Source: Thermoleophilia bacterium (GTDB lineage: Bacteria > Actinomycetota > Thermoleophilia > Gaiellales > Gaiellaceae). Taken from it: 14,717 nucleotides of DNA. A model generated the notes under the pieces. The model saw nothing but the letters and a program-made list of their open reading frames with translations. It was not told the origin of the DNA and did not search any database. The stretch lies in contig JACVRM010000042.1 of the NCBI GenBank assembly GCA_014534415.1, positions 1-14,717 of the forward strand, written 5' to 3'. Below are positions 14,221-14,717 of the stretch, piece after piece; the first letter of the stretch is position 1, and every line of letters starts with the position of its first letter. A program made the position numbers and the translations under genes.

Positions 14221-14226
14221 TAGACT
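14221..14226 (+). promoter_or_regulatory. Candidate -10 element TAGACT before the flavoprotein gene
   Basis: TAGACT ends 9 bases before the ATG at 14236, with only GACCCACCC between and no ribosome site. It follows the AT-rich segment that carries the candidate LysR box. No convincing -35 hexamer is present at 16-18 bases, which would fit an activator-dependent promoter. Confidence 0.5.
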
Positions 14227-14235
14227 GACCCACCC

Positions 14236-14717
14236 ATGGCGACGCCCGTGTCCTTCGACGTGCTCGTGATCGGCAGCGGAGCTTCCGGCCTCGCGGCGGC
14301 GGTCTCGGCCGACCGGTCGGGTGCGCTCGTCGCGCTCACGACCAAGGGCTCGCTCCCGTCGTGCAACTCGGCCAAGGCGCAGGGCGGCATTCAGGCGGCG
14401 TTCGCGGCCGACGACTCGCCTGAGCTGCACGCCGAAGACGTGTGGCGCTCGTCACACGAGACGGCAGACAGGCGGCTCGTCGAGGTGCTCACCGGCGAGG
14501 CACCCTCGGCGATCCACTGGCTGGAGGACCTCGGCGTGGAGTTCACGCGCGAGAATGGGGGTTATCGGCTCGCCCGCTGCGGCGGCGCGTCGCGGCGGCG
14601 ACTCCTGCAGGTGGGCGACAGGACCGGCCACGCGATCACGAGTGCTCTCCGCGACGCGGCCGAGGCGGGGAACGTGCAGACGTTCGCCAAGGCACCGCTC
14701 GCCGAGCTCGAGCGCCG
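14236..14717 (+). CDS. FAD-dependent oxidoreductase, L-aspartate oxidase/fumarate reductase flavoprotein family (N-terminal part)
   Basis: The frame is open from ATG 14236 to the window edge, giving 160 complete codons. The start has the FAD-binding strand-loop-helix VLVIGSGASGLAAAVSA (about 9-25), then TTKGSLPSCNSAKAQGGIQAA, DDSPELHAEDVW, a GEAPSAIHWLEDLGVEF block and GGASRRRLLQVGDRTGHAIT. These occur in both L-aspartate oxidases (NadB) and the succinate dehydrogenase/fumarate reductase flavoproteins. The DDSPELHAED form leans towards NadB, but the discriminating C-terminal parts are missing. NadB would make iminoaspartate for NAD synthesis. A role linked to the upstream dehydrogenase and LysR regulator is an alternative supported only by the shared upstream octamer. 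ATG 14236 is chosen from the homology start and the TAGACT element. Confidence 0.85.
   Translation, partial: MATPVSFDVLVIGSGASGLAAAVSADRSGALVALTTKGSLPSCNSAKAQGGIQAAFAADDSPELHAEDVWRSSHETADRRLVEVLTGEAPSAIHWLEDLGVEFTRENGGYRLARCGGASRRRLLQVGDRTGHAITSALRDAAEAGNVQTFAKAPLAELER

Noticed and set aside
1..14717. CRISPR arrays, tRNA/rRNA genes, insertion sequences, phage or defence modules
   Set aside because: I saw no regularly spaced direct repeats, no tRNA-like or rRNA sequence, no transposase or integrase motifs and no obvious compositional break. The window looks like ordinary chromosomal DNA apart from the REP-like pair.

Overview
The window is about 14.7 kb of very GC-rich DNA with every recognisable gene on the + strand. 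The high GC, frequent GTG and TTG starts, tight GTGA/TAATG stop-start overlaps, the futalosine (Mqn) menaquinone route and a UvrD2-like helicase with an HRDC domain together suggest an actinobacterial lineage. The deep-branching Thermoleophilia (Gaiellales/Solirubrobacterales) are my best guess, but this is inferred from gene content and not proven.

Region 1 (1-4862) is a menaquinone cluster. After the last codons of an upstream gene come menG/ubiE (final methylation of demethylmenaquinone), a long-chain polyprenyl diphosphate synthase (side chain), mqnE (aminodeoxyfutalosine synthase, radical SAM), mqnA (chorismate dehydratase) and mqnC (cyclic dehypoxanthine futalosine synthase, radical SAM). 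Adjacent genes overlap by a few bases, except before mqnA, which has its own leader with a hairpin, and between mqnA and mqnC. The mqnA-mqnC junction holds an inverted pair of REP-like palindromes, a 35-codon coupled mini-ORF and an odd mqnC N-terminus. mqnB and mqnD are not in the window.

Region 2 (4863-10363) is envelope-related: a secreted phosphodiester glycosidase (NAGPA/DUF2233) with Ig-like C-terminal modules, a DedA-family membrane protein, and a translationally coupled pair made of a DegT/DnrJ/EryC1 sugar aminotransferase and a membrane-anchored CapD/WbpM-type nucleotide-sugar 4,6-dehydratase. The pair would make an amino-deoxy sugar nucleotide for a surface glycan.

Region 3 (10364-14717) holds a compact UvrD/Rep superfamily 1A helicase with an HRDC domain, then a LysR regulator coupled to a maleylacetate reductase-like dehydrogenase, then the N-terminal part of a flavoprotein of the L-aspartate oxidase/fumarate reductase family that runs off the end.

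Two signals lie outside the genes. A TAG(A/G)CT hexamer stands at five transcription-unit starts, usually 6-11 bases before a start codon that lacks a Shine-Dalgarno sequence, which suggests leaderless or near-leaderless transcription. An AGGCATAA octamer that begins a T-N11-A LysR-type box occurs both before lysR and before the flavoprotein gene, suggesting a small regulon. I found no RNA genes, CRISPR arrays, insertion sequences or gene-free stretches over 300 bases.
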